A stretch of DNA of 64,000 nt from Poronia punctata (lineage: Eukaryota > Ascomycota > Sordariomycetes > Xylariales > Xylariaceae): the NCBI GenBank assembly GCA_022579005.1, contig MU401478.1, positions 124,001 through 188,000 on the forward strand, in the 5' to 3' direction. Shown piece after piece: positions 13,201 through 24,977 of this stretch. The notes beneath the pieces were generated by a model. It was not told the DNA's origin. It did not search any database and worked only from the letters and a program-made list of their open reading frames with translations. Position 1 is the first letter of the stretch. The number at the start of each line of letters is the position of its first letter. Both the position numbers and the translations under genes were made by a program.

Positions 13201-16200
13201 GATGTATGTACATACCGACTTCCCTAGGTACTTCCAATGTATAAGGTAAACGCTACTTAGCTGTTTACGCGGCCTACTTTTCTTCTTGCTATCCTCCGTG
13301 GCTTGCACGTTACTGGTAGTAGTTTTCGGCTCGAACTATCAGCCTAGATCCTGCAAGGGCGTTAGAACCAGACATGCGACGCTAAATTATCTATATCTTG
13401 GAACTCGGAGATCGGGGTTGGGGAAAAAGCTTGGCTACTTTATTGGATATGTCGTACATCCGCAGACGCTCCACGACGCGCCGCACGACGAAGTGCCCAC
13501 TTGTGAGTCGGAGTGGGAACCCGGCCGTTGCAACATCACCTACCTGGTGTATGTAGACCTAGGACTGACCTAGTCGGCCATAGGAGGTAGGTGAGCCATA
13601 CGGGGTATTGCTAAGATGCGATTATCCGACCAGAATCCCGGATCAACTACCACGGCGCTTGTGTCGGACTGACAAGAATCTACCGAGCGTTGCCGAGATT
13701 CCCTACCGGGTTCGACCTTCAACTTTACCTGCCCTCTCGATAATTTGGTCGAAACCGCCGAGTAGATTATTGATGCTACTACATGCCAACACAGCCATCG
13801 GAGACGATAGCTGTAAACGGCAGTTCTAAAAGTCCTACCGTCCACCTTGATCATATGGATGCAAACATCCGTCAGGAAACCCCCCCCGGAAAGACCCTTG
13901 CCCCACAACTACAATGGGAGTCGCTACGGGTTGCCCTCAGGGCCCTGCTTGATACGTTGACGTTGGACACATAGTCTAATACCTACCGATTGCAATCGCC
14001 AGCCTTGGTCACCCTGGGCAAAAGCCTGGGAAGATGGGACATTGTCGGGATGAAGCAGGATAGAAGGGCCCAGGGGGTGCTACCTACCTCCCGACTGTAG
14101 TCCGTAAATCGTCCGGGGATTCAAAAGGATAAGATGCCTTCCTGATCGTTTCCTCACCGCTTTCTATATCGTTTTCTCAATGTCAGGATTCGGGGAAGTA
14201 GCTGGCTCGTTGGTTCCTGCTCTCTCATGTACTGTGGAACGAGGTGACGATCAAATGGGGGCTTATCAAACGATCATCGTTAAGAGCTGCCCACCTCCCT
14301 AGTGATCAGAGCTTTCTGGATGCCAGCCATCCAGCATGCCAACCGCTGGAAGTATACTACCTATTCTGACAACCAACCGTATGCATCATCATCTCGCATC
14401 ATGGGGCTGGCGGGATTGCATATCGTGCTAACCTTAGTACAGGTACCTAGCCCTGTCAGGGTTGTAAGGGGTACGTCGTACCGGTATCCCTCTTACCACC
14501 GCAGTACCTAGGTACTAACCTAACCTTAGCTTAAACAGCGTTTTCGCTGATCTCGGCGGCCTTGGCGGCCTCCCGCCCTACGCCGTACCACCTGCCTCTA
14601 CTGGTAAGGCGCCGCCAATAAAAGCCCACCCAGCTACGAACTGAGGGCAATTCCCCCCCCTCTCTCCTGGGTGTTTGGATACATACACGTACTTCTCTCC
14701 CGTCAGTCTCGTCGTCAGCTACCACGCTACCCGCCCTACCTTCTTGGGGGTAATGGCACTGCGAGCCTGTAACAATACATGGAAGTAGATCATTTTCGAG
14801 TCTGCGCCCCCTCCTCCCGCGTCTTCTCCAATAGATGAGCCAGTTCGACCTTGCCAAAAAGCGGGAGTTTGCTCGGACTATCTATCTCTTAACTAAACCA
14901 CACTACGCTTGGACGGCCTGAGTTATTTACCGTCGATCATCGGCTGATGGAGCGTTTAACTCGGTCATACTAGGTAGGCTACTAGCTGGACTAATCTAAT
15001 CACAACACCATGTTTTTCCGCGCTGACAATTCAAGGGTTTATCATCTACTAATATCGGTTGACTTACTTGCATTCGGCCGATTAGATGTGAGTCCTTCAC
15101 TCATGTGGTCTTATTCTTTCTTCGCTTTCGCCAACGGCTCGCAAATTCTGACACGTATTATACGTTGCATAGTAGGAACAAGGGTGCGAAGAATACGAGT
15201 GCCGCGAATCTATCGAGGCGCAATGGCCTCAATAAGCGCTTTCTAACCTAATTACAGGTATTACTAATTATCCTGGAAAGGACAAGCTCGAGCGCGAGAA
15301 CCTGAATCCCCAGGTTGGCCTAGTACCTATCCTTCTTTCTGTTTATCCGTCTACCCGCCAAGGATTGTGTTCTTTTCCCTTATGCATGTGTGCCCCCAAC
15401 GTGACCACGGCCCGCCATGTAGCATTTTCAGATAGCGCCGGGCTGATGGAATCGAACCACTCGGGATGAAGGGACAAACATTTGGTAAATTGCATGAGTT
15501 TTAATAGGGTGATATATAGGGTGTGACACGATGGTGAACGCTAAATGAGGAGGGGGCCGGCACAGATTACATGAGCGCATACTGTAATGTGAGTGAGATA
15601 GGGGTGGTCGGTAGGTAGAGAGGTAATTACCTGCTCGTCCCCTCGTATGTGATGTGTAAAGGAGGGTGGGGGCACTTACATGTGTGGGGCCTAACCGAGC
15701 TTAGCTTGCACTCTCCCTACCAGTTTTTGCCGAATGATCGTCGAGGATTTTCTCTCTTGGTGGTGGTCCTCTCAGCCCTACGAGATCAAGTCCCAGGTAC
15801 GCGTAACCAGGACCTCCTCCCCGCATGTCTGGTTTTGTTTGACAGTGGTGCCCTACCCGTAGGTACTCCCTAGGTACCTACATGCGTATCTGCCCTACCA
15901 ACAACTGCAGTGGTCTAAACCAAGGTCCGCTTGTGACTAAAAGGGTTAAGCGCCAATTTCAAAAGAAAAGCGGACCAGAAACTTGTAGGGATGGAAATGA
16001 TGGATGGATTGGCATTGGTGCCACAGGATGCTGACATAATTAGCACCTGCACCTTTCCTAACAGCAACTCTCGAGTCCTCGCTAAAGCCTAATCCTGCAC
16101 GAAGAGGTGTTTTGGTCTTGAATAATTTACATTTACCTAACTACTCTTTTCCATGTTTACTTCCTACTTGCAAAGTTTATTTATTAGGATTTTAAATCGC

Positions 16201-16337
16201 TTTAAAGTAGTAAAAACAAGGTTAGTATTAGGTTAGGTTGTTTAATATATTTGGCCTTGGTTTACTACCTTAAGGTATTGTCCGTCATGACATAACCTAA
16301 ACTACCTACTTTACCTGCTATACCTAACCTACCTAAC

Positions 16338-16341
<4 letters not shown>

Positions 16342-16371
<30 letters not shown>

Positions 16372-16401
16372 TGTATGTATGTATGTATGTATGTATGTAT
16401 G

Positions 16402-16431
<30 letters not shown>
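16342..16431. repeat. (TATG)n microsatellite
   Basis: About 22 perfect tandem copies of the tetranucleotide TATG/GTAT lie in intergenic DNA. Perfect copies suggest a young and length-variable locus. Confidence 0.95.
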
Positions 16432-16432
<1 letters not shown>

Positions 16433-16501
16433 TTTGCAAGAAAAGAAAAGCAGAAAGAAAATTCCATCTCGAAAGTGCAGAGACGGAAGGGCATGTAGGT
16501 A

Positions 16502-16526
16502 AACCTAACCTAACCTAACCTAACCT
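16502..16526. repeat. Short (CCTAA)n run
   Basis: About five copies of CCTAA occur 70 bp after the TATG microsatellite. The unit is five bases and differs from the TTAGGG telomere repeat of filamentous fungi, so I read it as simple sequence. Confidence 0.7.
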
Positions 16527-17130
16527 ACAAGACCGGCCTGTATGCGATACATAAACATAAAGGCCGAAAGAAGGGGAATCTTGTGCTGTGTGCGTGTCAC
16601 TATCAGTATCTACATATCGAGGTTAGGGGTAAAGGAAGAGTTATACATGTCAACAGAGTCACGAGTGACTGTTTTTGTACAGACGTGCTAGAAAGACTCC
16701 CAGAGAGATCAGTGTCTACCTATCCTTGGGCAAAGGGACAAACTGGCTACGGTAGTGAGCACGAGAACTTCTATACAGATAACACATGGACAGCTTAACC
16801 TAGTTTACCAATGTTTGCAAGTAAAGAAAGAGTACCGGCAGAAGACTTGTGTCGACAATCTAAAACATGAAATACCACGGGCGAAAAAGGGGGCCTTTCG
16901 TTGGTCGATGAAAACTCCATGAGGCCTATACGCCCGGGTATTTTGCCATGTAATTTACCAACGCTTCCAAAAAGAATAATGGCGTATACGCTACACCCAG
17001 TAATCCTGTATTACATACATACAAAAGTGTACACGCCGACAGCGCCTCCGATAATAGATATTTAAAGCGCAGGAAACAGTGATTTTCGCTTTCGCGAGCT
17101 GTAGAGGAGAAATACCATCATGTACTGGTC

Positions 17131-19268
17131 CTAACAGAGGGCCATGGGTTCACCTTGGATAGGAAGAGCCAAAGGTCCTTCACCTTGCTCCTCTTCCATC
17201 ATATCGATTAGATCATCGAGGTTTGTGTCTAGATTCTCGGCGTCTTGACGGTCTAGACATTGTTTTAGAAGACGACGGTATTTGTCAATCTTCTCGCCCG
17301 TACCGGAATGACCAAGCGCATTGACGTATTCTTGCTCTGCTTCTCTCTGCTTCTGGAGAAGTTCGTTGAGCTCGTGGGCAAGCTTCAGTCTATCTTCGTA
17401 CGAGTCTTCGCCTTGGTCGCCGTTCATCAACGCTAGACTCTGCTCGACCGAGGCTTGTATGTGATAACGACCCTGGTTCGCTAATAAGGACAAGACCTGG
17501 CTCTGCAATACGGCAGAGTCCTCAGCTGCTTTGGCTGCGTCTTCTGGTGCCTCCAAACTGGCTTCGAGCTCTGCTATGTGTTGACGCACAGCAGCCAGTT
17601 CGTTCTGTGCATTCCCTAATAACCGGCGGGCTTCGTTCTCGGCCTCCATTTTCTCCTTCCATTCGTCGTCGTAGTTGCGGGCCAAATCCTGAAACTTTTC
17701 TAGTACTAGAGGCGTAATTTTGCTCTGCACCGTGTTGGCAGCCTCCGAGTTGTAAGGGACTGCAAGCTTAGTAACGGAGTCGGACAACGCATCACGGAAA
17801 GACACGTGGCGTTGGGAATCGGGCGCAAAGGGGGACGAGGAGCGTTGGGGGACTCGCTCCCTTATGTTCCTCGTCGCATTAAGTTCCTTGATGATTTCGT
17901 CTGCCCGAATACCCTCGAGGTTCGGGATATCAGAAGCGGCTCCGCGCCCAAGGAGTGCCCGAACGCACTTCCTAGCATTCGCCTTGGCGGCTAGATGAAG
18001 GGCAGTGTTGCCGTTATTATCCTGTGTGTCGAGAAGTTGTTGGACATATTCGGCACGATGGGTTTCCTGCAGTCTATTTAGGATGCTGTCTAGGTAGTAG
18101 CGGCAACACGACTGGCTCTGTACCCGACCGCTCTTCATTATAGCAGCATGGTGGATCACAGTGCACCCAGAGTCGTCGCGCATTCCTATGGTGTCGAACA
18201 GTTCCTTCATAACTGCTGGGAACGTTTGCTTCTCATAGCAATTAGTGAAATGGACCGACCGCATGAACGGAGTCTCGCCTCTGCAATTTTGTGCGCCGAG
18301 GTTCGCCCCGAATCGTTTCAGTTGTTTGATAACATCTACGTCCCCCATGGCGCTGGCCCAGTGAAGGGCGCTATGCTTTTCGGAATCGATGTACCAGTCA
18401 GGTTGGAAGTTTGGCGGTGGCTCCGGCCGAAACGTGGGCTCTTCTTGGCGGGAAAGGAGAAAGTAGTCCAGAAGCTCATCGCCGTACACCGAGTGTTGCT
18501 GCTCGGTGAGATCTTGGATGGTCTCGTCTCGTGTCCTCTTGCGATGGCCAGTAGAGAAATGCGACAGGTCAGGCCGATCATCCTCCGCCATATACGACAT
18601 CGAGGCGATAGTAACGTTATCGGGAGTGTCGTCTTCATGCATTGGTTGACTTGCCGTGTCAAATTCTTCCCTTGGCGGCGGCGGCGGTGGGGGAGGGGGG
18701 TCTAGTAGTTGCGCTTAGATTCCCTCTACGACAACTATTCGGCTTCAGAACGGCAGAGTACTTACTGGTCCATTTTGGCACAGCCGGCTTGCGAGGGGCC
18801 TTGGGTTTACTTGTGTGTCTCGGAGCGGGCGGCGGACTCTCACCACCGGGAGTATACTCAAAGATCGGGCGAAGACGTTCGTAAATATTGTTCCTCTGTG
18901 CAAGCTGTTCTCCGGATTCCAATGGAATCCAGGTGCCCTGGTATTTTCCATAGCCACCCTGAATTTTCTCGTGTACATCTTTCTGAACTTCGCGTTCGAG
19001 GATGCGGGTACGGGCAGGTTTGTCGAAGCCGGCACATTTGAGAATATGAGTGGCATTGATCCAATTGTCTCCTCTCCGGCGCATTACATGTTCCTTGAGC
19101 TCGGTACCAAACTGAAACTCGTACACGGGAATCTGTGCGGATTAGACTTAGTGACGAGTCCGGGGATGAAGGATGGAGGATACGGAAATCGGAACCTACA
19201 CCACTATATGTCGCAGAATATATCCCCGGCTCGGGGGCAGGTTTTGCCGGCGCTGTTTGTTGAACCAT
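17131..19268 (-). CDS. APSES/ankyrin transcription factor, MBP1 family (MBF-like cell-cycle regulator)
   Basis: Exons on the minus strand are 19200-19268, 18766-19132 and 17131-18701, giving 668 residues; the introns are 67 and 64 nt. Residues 24 to about 115 form the KilA-N/APSES DNA-binding domain, including [25 protein letters not shown] and the [12 protein letters not shown] wing. In yeast Mbp1 and fission-yeast Res1/Res2 this domain binds ACGCGT-type boxes of G1/S genes. A poly-Pro spacer (about 147-155) follows. Ankyrin repeats lie between about 252 and 415 ([12 protein letters not shown] and [12 protein letters not shown]), and a coiled-coil C-terminal third would mediate pairing with a Swi6/Cdc10-type partner. 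Length and domain order fit MBP1 rather than StuA/Asm1 (no ankyrins) or Swi6 (degenerate APSES). The first splice join (YSG then IPVYEF) is supported by family sequence. It is divergent from glycyl-tRNA synthetase. ACGCG cores lie in the shared intergenic region. Confidence 0.92.
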
Positions 19269-20115
19269 GATCAGGGCCGTACCCTCAGCTCTGAGCTCTT
19301 ACGAATTCGTTCAGCCTGGGGACTGGCAGTCCTCAGACTTTAGGATGGCGTTATCAGGGTGTCCGTATCTGCCCTGTGAGGTACAGGAGCAAAGCTACGG
19401 TACAAAATAAACGGAAGAGATACGCCGGGAATGGTAAAATTACAACTTCATAACAGGCATTAAATCAATAGCTTGGTTGGAAAGTATCGATAGGAAGGAA
19501 AATGGCATCCTGCACTCTACCAGTAGCCCTCCGCGATTAGTGCTTGATAGTATCACACTTCGGTCAGTCGGTGATAAGTTGTGGTAGCAACGCGGTAAAG
19601 ACGCGCTTTCGGAAATATGTGCTCAGTAGAATGGAGGATAAGAAACCGGGCCAGAACGCGAATCACGCGTTAATGAGCAAAAATGGGTCTTCTGCCAGGA
19701 ATCTTAAATCTTGGTTGGTCGGCTCCATTATTCCTCACCCCTCCTGTGCCCTCCTTGTTCTGGGGAGGTCAAGCTCCAAATCTGACCCACGCTAATGGAG
19801 GGGCAGTACCCACACTAAGAACCATAGTCACGTGGGCCAATGGACGAGGACCTGAATTCCAGAATTTTGGCTGCTGCAGTAGCGCTTGGAGAATGAGTCA
19901 ACTTCCAAGCTGGGTGCTGAAAGGTACCTATACACCTCCGCTACTGCGTATGCTACTTCTTCTGAGTCAACGGTTCGAGTCGGTAGGTACACTGTAGGTC
20001 CGATCTCGTGGAAGGTGCCCCTCACCAATTGGTATATCTGTTTTTTTTGTTGGTGTCCCATGGGCCATTGCCGTCCCCTGCCCTAGTATTGTTCTCTGTC
20101 CCTCCTTGTCCATAA
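19269..20115. promoter_or_regulatory. Bidirectional promoter region between MBP1-like gene and glycyl-tRNA synthetase
   Basis: The two start codons face away from each other across 847 bp, so both genes must draw their promoters from this stretch. No gene fits inside it. It contains a cluster of ACGCG cores (separate entry), a T8 run at 20041 and a GTAGGTA word near 19983. Confidence 0.6.
19590..19670. promoter_or_regulatory. Cluster of ACGCG cores, candidate MBF/APSES sites
   Basis: ACGCG occurs at 19590, 19601, 19656 and 19665; the last is a full palindromic ACGCGT and the third is ACGCGAA. The final pair spans only 15 bp (ACGCGAATCACGCGT). ACGCGT is the known MCB target of Mbp1-type APSES proteins. 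The cluster sits about 320-400 bp upstream of the MBP1-like start codon. Single ACGCGT words also occur elsewhere in the window, so only the clustering is notable. Confidence 0.4.
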
Positions 20116-22637
20116 ATGATTAGGCAATTTGGGTTGATGCGGGTCATCTCTACTGCCCTCCGACCCTCGTTAACTGCCAATAGTCGCAAAAGCTATAACA
20201 TTGGACAACTTCTGAGGTCTACTCCGACAGCTGTCCCATTCCCTCCTTCACCCCTCCTTCCCCTTCGTGCATATTCAAAGCCATCGCGAAAGAAGCCCCC
20301 AGATATGACGACCACGGCTACCACCCTCAAGGGTCAACCCCTTGACCGTCCAACCTTGGATGCTATGCTAAGGCGGCGCCTTTTCTATACGCCTAGCTTC
20401 GAGGTATGTCGACATCTCTACTCCTCGGTTCTTAATTCTTCTCGGCTTGTAACCTAACCAATGCGCCGAAATAGATATATGGTGGTGTCTCCGGTCTATA
20501 TGATTATGGCCCGCCCGGCTGCGCCCTCCAGCAGGCCATCGTCGATGTCTGGCGCAAACATTTCATTCTCGAAGAGGACATGCTCGAAGTCGATTGCAGC
20601 GTCTTAACCCCCCACGAGGTGCTAAAGACGAGCGGCCACGTAGATAAATTCGCCGACTCGATGTGCAAAGACCCCAAGAACGGCGAGATCTTCCGTGCCG
20701 ACCACTTCATAGAGGAGATTCTAGAAAACCGACTCAAGGGTGATAAGGAGGCGCGTGGCGTCAAGGCCGAAATTAAGGAAGCAGACCCGAAGAAGAAGCG
20801 CAAAACCAAGGGTGCCACTGAGGCTGTCAAGCTTGACGATGCCGTTGTTCAGGAATACGAGGAGGTCCTAGCCAAGATCGACAATTACAATACCCAGGAG
20901 CTTGGCGAGTTGATCAAAAAGTATGATATTAAGAATCCCGCCACTGGCGTCCAACCACTACCGCCAGTGGACTTCAACCTCATGTTCGCCACGGCCATTG
21001 GACCGAGTGGCCAGCTAGCCGGTTACCTGCGACCTGAAACGGCACAGGGCCAGTTCCTGAACTTCTCCAAACTACTAGAGTTTAATCAGCAACAGATGCC
21101 TTTTGCGTCGGCTTCTATCGGAAGATCCTACCGAAACGAGATTTCTCCCAGATCCGGCTTACTGCGGGTACGGGAATTTCTCATGGCAGAGATTGAACAT
21201 TTCGTGGACCCTACCGGTGGCAAGAAACACCCCCGATTCCATGAAGTCAAAGATATCGAACTGGTTCTTCTCAACAGAGAGACTCAGCTCTCTGGAAAGA
21301 CGGATGTTCAGAAGACTGTCATTGGCGAAGCCGTGGCAAACGGCACTGTAGACAACGAGACCTTGGGCTACTTCCTTGCCCGTATCCACCTTTTCCTCAA
21401 GAGAATTGGTGTCGATCAAAGCAAGATTCGCTTTAGACAACACATGGCCAATGAGATGGCGCACTATGCTGCCGACTGCGTAAGTATCGCCCATGGCAAC
21501 CTTAACCGCTCCAACTCCAGCAGACTTCACTGGAGTGCAGATGCCGAGTCCAAAAAGGAGCACTGGTTTCCCTGATGCTTCTTCAGCCGGTAATGATAAT
21601 GGTAGTTGCTAATATGTTAATTTCTAGTGGGATGCTGAACTACTCACATCGTTCGGCTGGATTGAGTGTGTTGGCTGTGCCGACCGTAGCGCATATGATC
21701 TGAGTGTGCATGCGAAGAAGACGGGCGCCTCTCTGGTTGTCCGTCAACGGCTGCCTGAACCTAAACAGGTCACAGAATGGGTGGTAGACATAGACCGGAA
21801 GAAGTTCGGACCGCATTTCAAGAAGGACGGCCGAGTCATCGACGCGGCCTTGGAGGCGACAACACAGGCGCAAAGAGAAGAGTTGGCAAAATCCCTGGAT
21901 GCGAATGGGTCGTTAACGATTGACGTTGCCGGTGTTGGCGATGGAAAGGTATCAGTGCCAAAAGAACTAATCAAGATCGAACAGCGAACCAGAACAGAGA
22001 ATGTTCGAGAGTTCATTCCCAATGTCATTGAGCCCTCATTTGGTATCGGTAGAATACTCTAGTAAGTCACTATCCGCCGCCCTTTTCGAAGTAGGCTGCT
22101 TGCTAAACCCCGATCTTACTTTTAGCTCCCTACTGGAACATTGCTACTGGACCCGTGCCAGCGAGGGCGGTGATGAAGCGCGTGGCGTAAGTCTCGACGT
22201 AGAAACCTTTTGTAGGGGCTCTCAAATTGACTTTAAAATAGGTTTTATCCTTCCCCCCTACAGTTGCGCCGACCAAGGTTATTATCGTGCCTTTGTCCAG
22301 TGTTGAGGCTTTCCGACCATTCTGTTATGAGCTGTCCCAAAAGCTAAGAAAAATTGGCATCTCGAACCGCATCGATGACTCGTCAGCTACGATTGGCAAG
22401 CGTTATAGCCGCAATGATGAACTCGGTACCCCGCTGGGAGTCACCATTGACTTCCAAACTCTTCAGGACAAGACCGTTACCTTGAGGGATCGCGACTCGA
22501 CGAAACAGGTTCGTGCTGACAGTGACACAATCGTCGCTGCTATCAGCTCTGTTGTTGATGGGTTTAAGACTTGGCAAGACGTTGAAGCCGAGCTGCCGGC
22601 TTTTGTGGGACAAGAGATTGAGACTGTTATCCGGTAA
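20116..22637 (+). CDS. Glycyl-tRNA synthetase, cytosolic and mitochondrial
   Basis: The exons are 20116-20403, 20475-21479, 21628-22061, 22126-22186 and 22242-22637, giving 727 residues. The enzyme is a class II synthetase that charges tRNA-Gly in cytosol and mitochondria. Visible marks are the N-terminal [20 protein letters not shown] segment and [13 protein letters not shown], the [16 protein letters not shown] region, motif 2 ([20 protein letters not shown]), motif 3 ([16 protein letters not shown]) and the C-terminal anticodon-binding domain from about [12 protein letters not shown] lysine-rich insert (KKKRKTKG) lies in the eukaryote-specific insertion. The first 63 residues are basic and Ser/Thr-rich without acidic residues until the end, as in a mitochondrial presequence; a second in-frame ATG at 20305 starts [10 protein letters not shown], a good cytosolic start. 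One gene for both compartments is the rule in fungi (yeast GRS1). Confidence 0.95.
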
Positions 22638-23689
22638 TGATACTGTCCCCGGGATTGGAAAGGGAGGAAGAAATGCACCGAGGAAACGCCCTTTCTTTTG
22701 ACAAGGTCAATGACCCAAAAGAACACTGCATAGAACACGACTTGAAACTATGTATATAGCAAAATTGTTTCTAGTTTGTTCTAGCACTTGTCGACATCTC
22801 CTGTTGATTCTGGCATATTTTGCGGCACATGCTCGGCATCCACCAGCCTAGTGTTCCGAGTCAAGATACATCTAGCTTGCAACAAAATCTGGTGTTTCCG
22901 AGGTGGCACAGTTGGAGATGATGCTGTCTATGAATTGTCATAAACTCACAGTGTTTATATTTGTTGTCATTATGCACATCAAACACTAACCTCGGTATAT
23001 AAAATAAGCAGGGTGGTTTACTGGCCACTGCTTCAATTGTAAACATGAATCCCGAGACATGAGCCGGTTGTAAATGGAATGTAAAATTGAGGAACCAAAG
23101 GTGTTCTAATTCTTCTTATCGGGAGAAAGGGGGCTACTAATTTGAAGGTGTTGACAAGGGGCCAAACAACTAACTATAAGCAAGGTGTAGAGGCAACAAT
23201 AAATACACATAAAATAAGATAAATTAAGGACTTAATTTTTACACTTGAACTTTTCCTTGTCAAATATAGTACTGTAGTTTATAATTTTTTTTTGTATTAT
23301 TTTAGGAAATGTTCATTTTGGTCTGTTAACTTGGGCAACAAATGTGAGGAAAGTTGCAAGTAAGTTACAAGTAAAGTCAACAAGAATTGAACTTGAAAGC
23401 AGATTAGGATTTATGCATATGGGTGTGTATATTTATGCATGGAGGGGTCTGTTGAATGGTTGAACCTTCCCTAACCTTAGCACAGGATGGTGCATGTTGC
23501 CTAGCAGTGCTCACCCTTATTACCTCTTCACGGCGACCATTTATTACAGCATGGTAGCCGCAAGTTCCTTTGTCAACGCCCACCCATTTCTATAGCTTAG
23601 GTCTTCCTCTGCACTTTGAAGCCAAGAGCTTGACAACCATTGTTTCACTACTTTATTCTTGGAGATGCCATATTCTTACAAGTAACATA
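22638..23689. other. Intergenic region between glycyl-tRNA synthetase and LST8
   Basis: This holds the 3' end of the synthetase transcript and the LST8 promoter. Base composition becomes AT-rich around 23180-23300. I see no further gene. Confidence 0.6.
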
Positions 23690-24977
23690 ATGTCTGTCAT
23701 TCTTTGTACAGGTAAGCTATTAGTTCCCCAACAAGGCTTAGGCTTGCTTAGGAGCTCAAGACATTGACCGCGTCGCATAGCTGGTTATGACCACACAATT
23801 AGGTGTGTGCCCTTGCCGGACGAGGATAACAAGTCGCCGGGGGATTGCTTGAAATTGCTGACAGCTCTTCCCTAATTATATAGGTTCTGGGAGGCTTTAT
23901 CGGGCATATGCTCTCGCACGATACAGCATCCAGATTCCCAGGTCAATCGTCTGTGCATATCTCCCGACAAGCGATTTCTTGCCGCAGCGGGCCACCACTC
24001 GGTCAAACTCTACGACATCAAGTCCACGAATCCGAACCCGCTCCTGACGTTTGAGGGCCACACGGGAAATGTTACCGGGGTGGCTTTCCACTGCGAGGTG
24101 AAATGGATGGTGACAAGCTCCGAAGACGGGACTGTCAAGGTGTGGGATACACGGACTGGCACAATACAGCGAAGCTATAACCACGGTTCTGCTGTCAACG
24201 ACGTCGTTATCCACCCCAACCAAGGCGAGATCATCAGCTGCGATCGCGGCGGTAGCGTGCGACTCTGGGATCTGGCCGAGAATAACTGCTCGCATCAATT
24301 GATACCTGAAGAGGATGTCTCTGTCTCCAGTGTTACTGTAGCAAGTGACGGGTCCCTCCTCTGTGCTGCAAACAACACGGTAAGTTGCTGGCAAAGTCCA
24401 TCATGACGGCCTCTACCCAAGTGCGCGAAGCATATGGCAACTAACCCGTTCCTCCTCTCCTTTCTAGGGTAACGTCTTCGTCTGGTCACTCGTTCAGAAC
24501 TATGAGCGCACGGATCTTGTTCCCCTGACGCAGTTCTCTGCACACAGAGAGTATATTACCCGTGTTCTCCTGTCCCCGGACGTAAAAAAACTGGCAACCT
24601 GCTCATCTGACCATACCGCCAAAATCTGGGCCATCCCCATCCCTGATCCCGATAACCCAATTCCCTCTCCTGCGGCAAACATCGGCACGGCCCATTCCAC
24701 ACAGTCTGGCGGTGGTGCATCAAACGGAGCCCAGAATGGAACGATGAATGGGGAGCCAGGAACGACACCATTCCCTCTGGAAGCGACACTGACAGGTCAC
24801 CAACGGTGGGTGTGGGATTGTGCATTTAGTGCCGACTCGGCCTACCTAGTGACGGCGTGCAGCGACCATTATGCCCGATTATGGGAGCTCGGTAGCCAGA
24901 CAGTCATCCGCCAGTACAATGGACATCACAGAGGTGCTGTATGTGTTGCGTTGAACGACTACTCGGAGACTAGATAG
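23690..24977 (+). CDS. LST8, WD40 subunit of TORC1 and TORC2
   Basis: The exons are 23690-23711, 23781-23802, 23884-24379 and 24468-24977, giving 349 residues. Lst8 (Pop3/Wat1 in fission yeast, mLST8 in animals) binds the kinase domain of TOR and is present in both TOR complexes. The protein is almost only WD40 repeats, for example FWEALSGICSRTIQHPDSQVN, GHTGNVTGVAFH, TVKVWDTRTG, SVRLWDL, HTAKIWAI and the last repeat GHQRWVWDCAFSADS ... YARLWEL. It ends HHRGAVCVALNDYSETR. A Ser/Gly/Asn-rich loop of about 45 residues sits before the last repeats. The start needs two tiny exons: MSVILCT from exon 1 and AGYDHTIR from a 22-nt exon 2, which restores the first blade; without them the frame lacks a start and this conserved block. 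It is convergent with the downstream pseudokinase gene. Confidence 0.93.

Larger units (their letters stand above)
10288..17130. other. Gene-poor intergenic region
   Basis: No gene can be supported over nearly 7 kb. The part just upstream of the membrane-protein gene (10288-10900) is pyrimidine-rich on the minus strand, as fungal promoters and leaders often are. The remainder holds GTAGGTA-type words, a GCGCTGGGG triplication near 11822 and the TATG microsatellite. Open frames around 13.3-14.0 kb and 15.6-15.9 kb are short and unconvincing. Confidence 0.55.

Noticed and set aside
13570..13974. Overlapping frames of about 60-112 codons on both strands
   Set aside because: Neither strand shows a domain or convincing splice signals; coding on one strand cannot be preferred.
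15430..15465. GGTTCGATTCC on the minus strand, like a tRNA B box
   Set aside because: The T stem is only partly paired, no A box lies at the right distance and no acceptor stem partner exists upstream.
16502..16526. (CCTAA)n as an internal telomere repeat
   Set aside because: The unit has five bases rather than the six of TTAGGG, and only about five copies exist.
18148..18705. 185-codon plus-strand frame
   Set aside because: It is antisense to the APSES/ankyrin gene and contains no independent domain.
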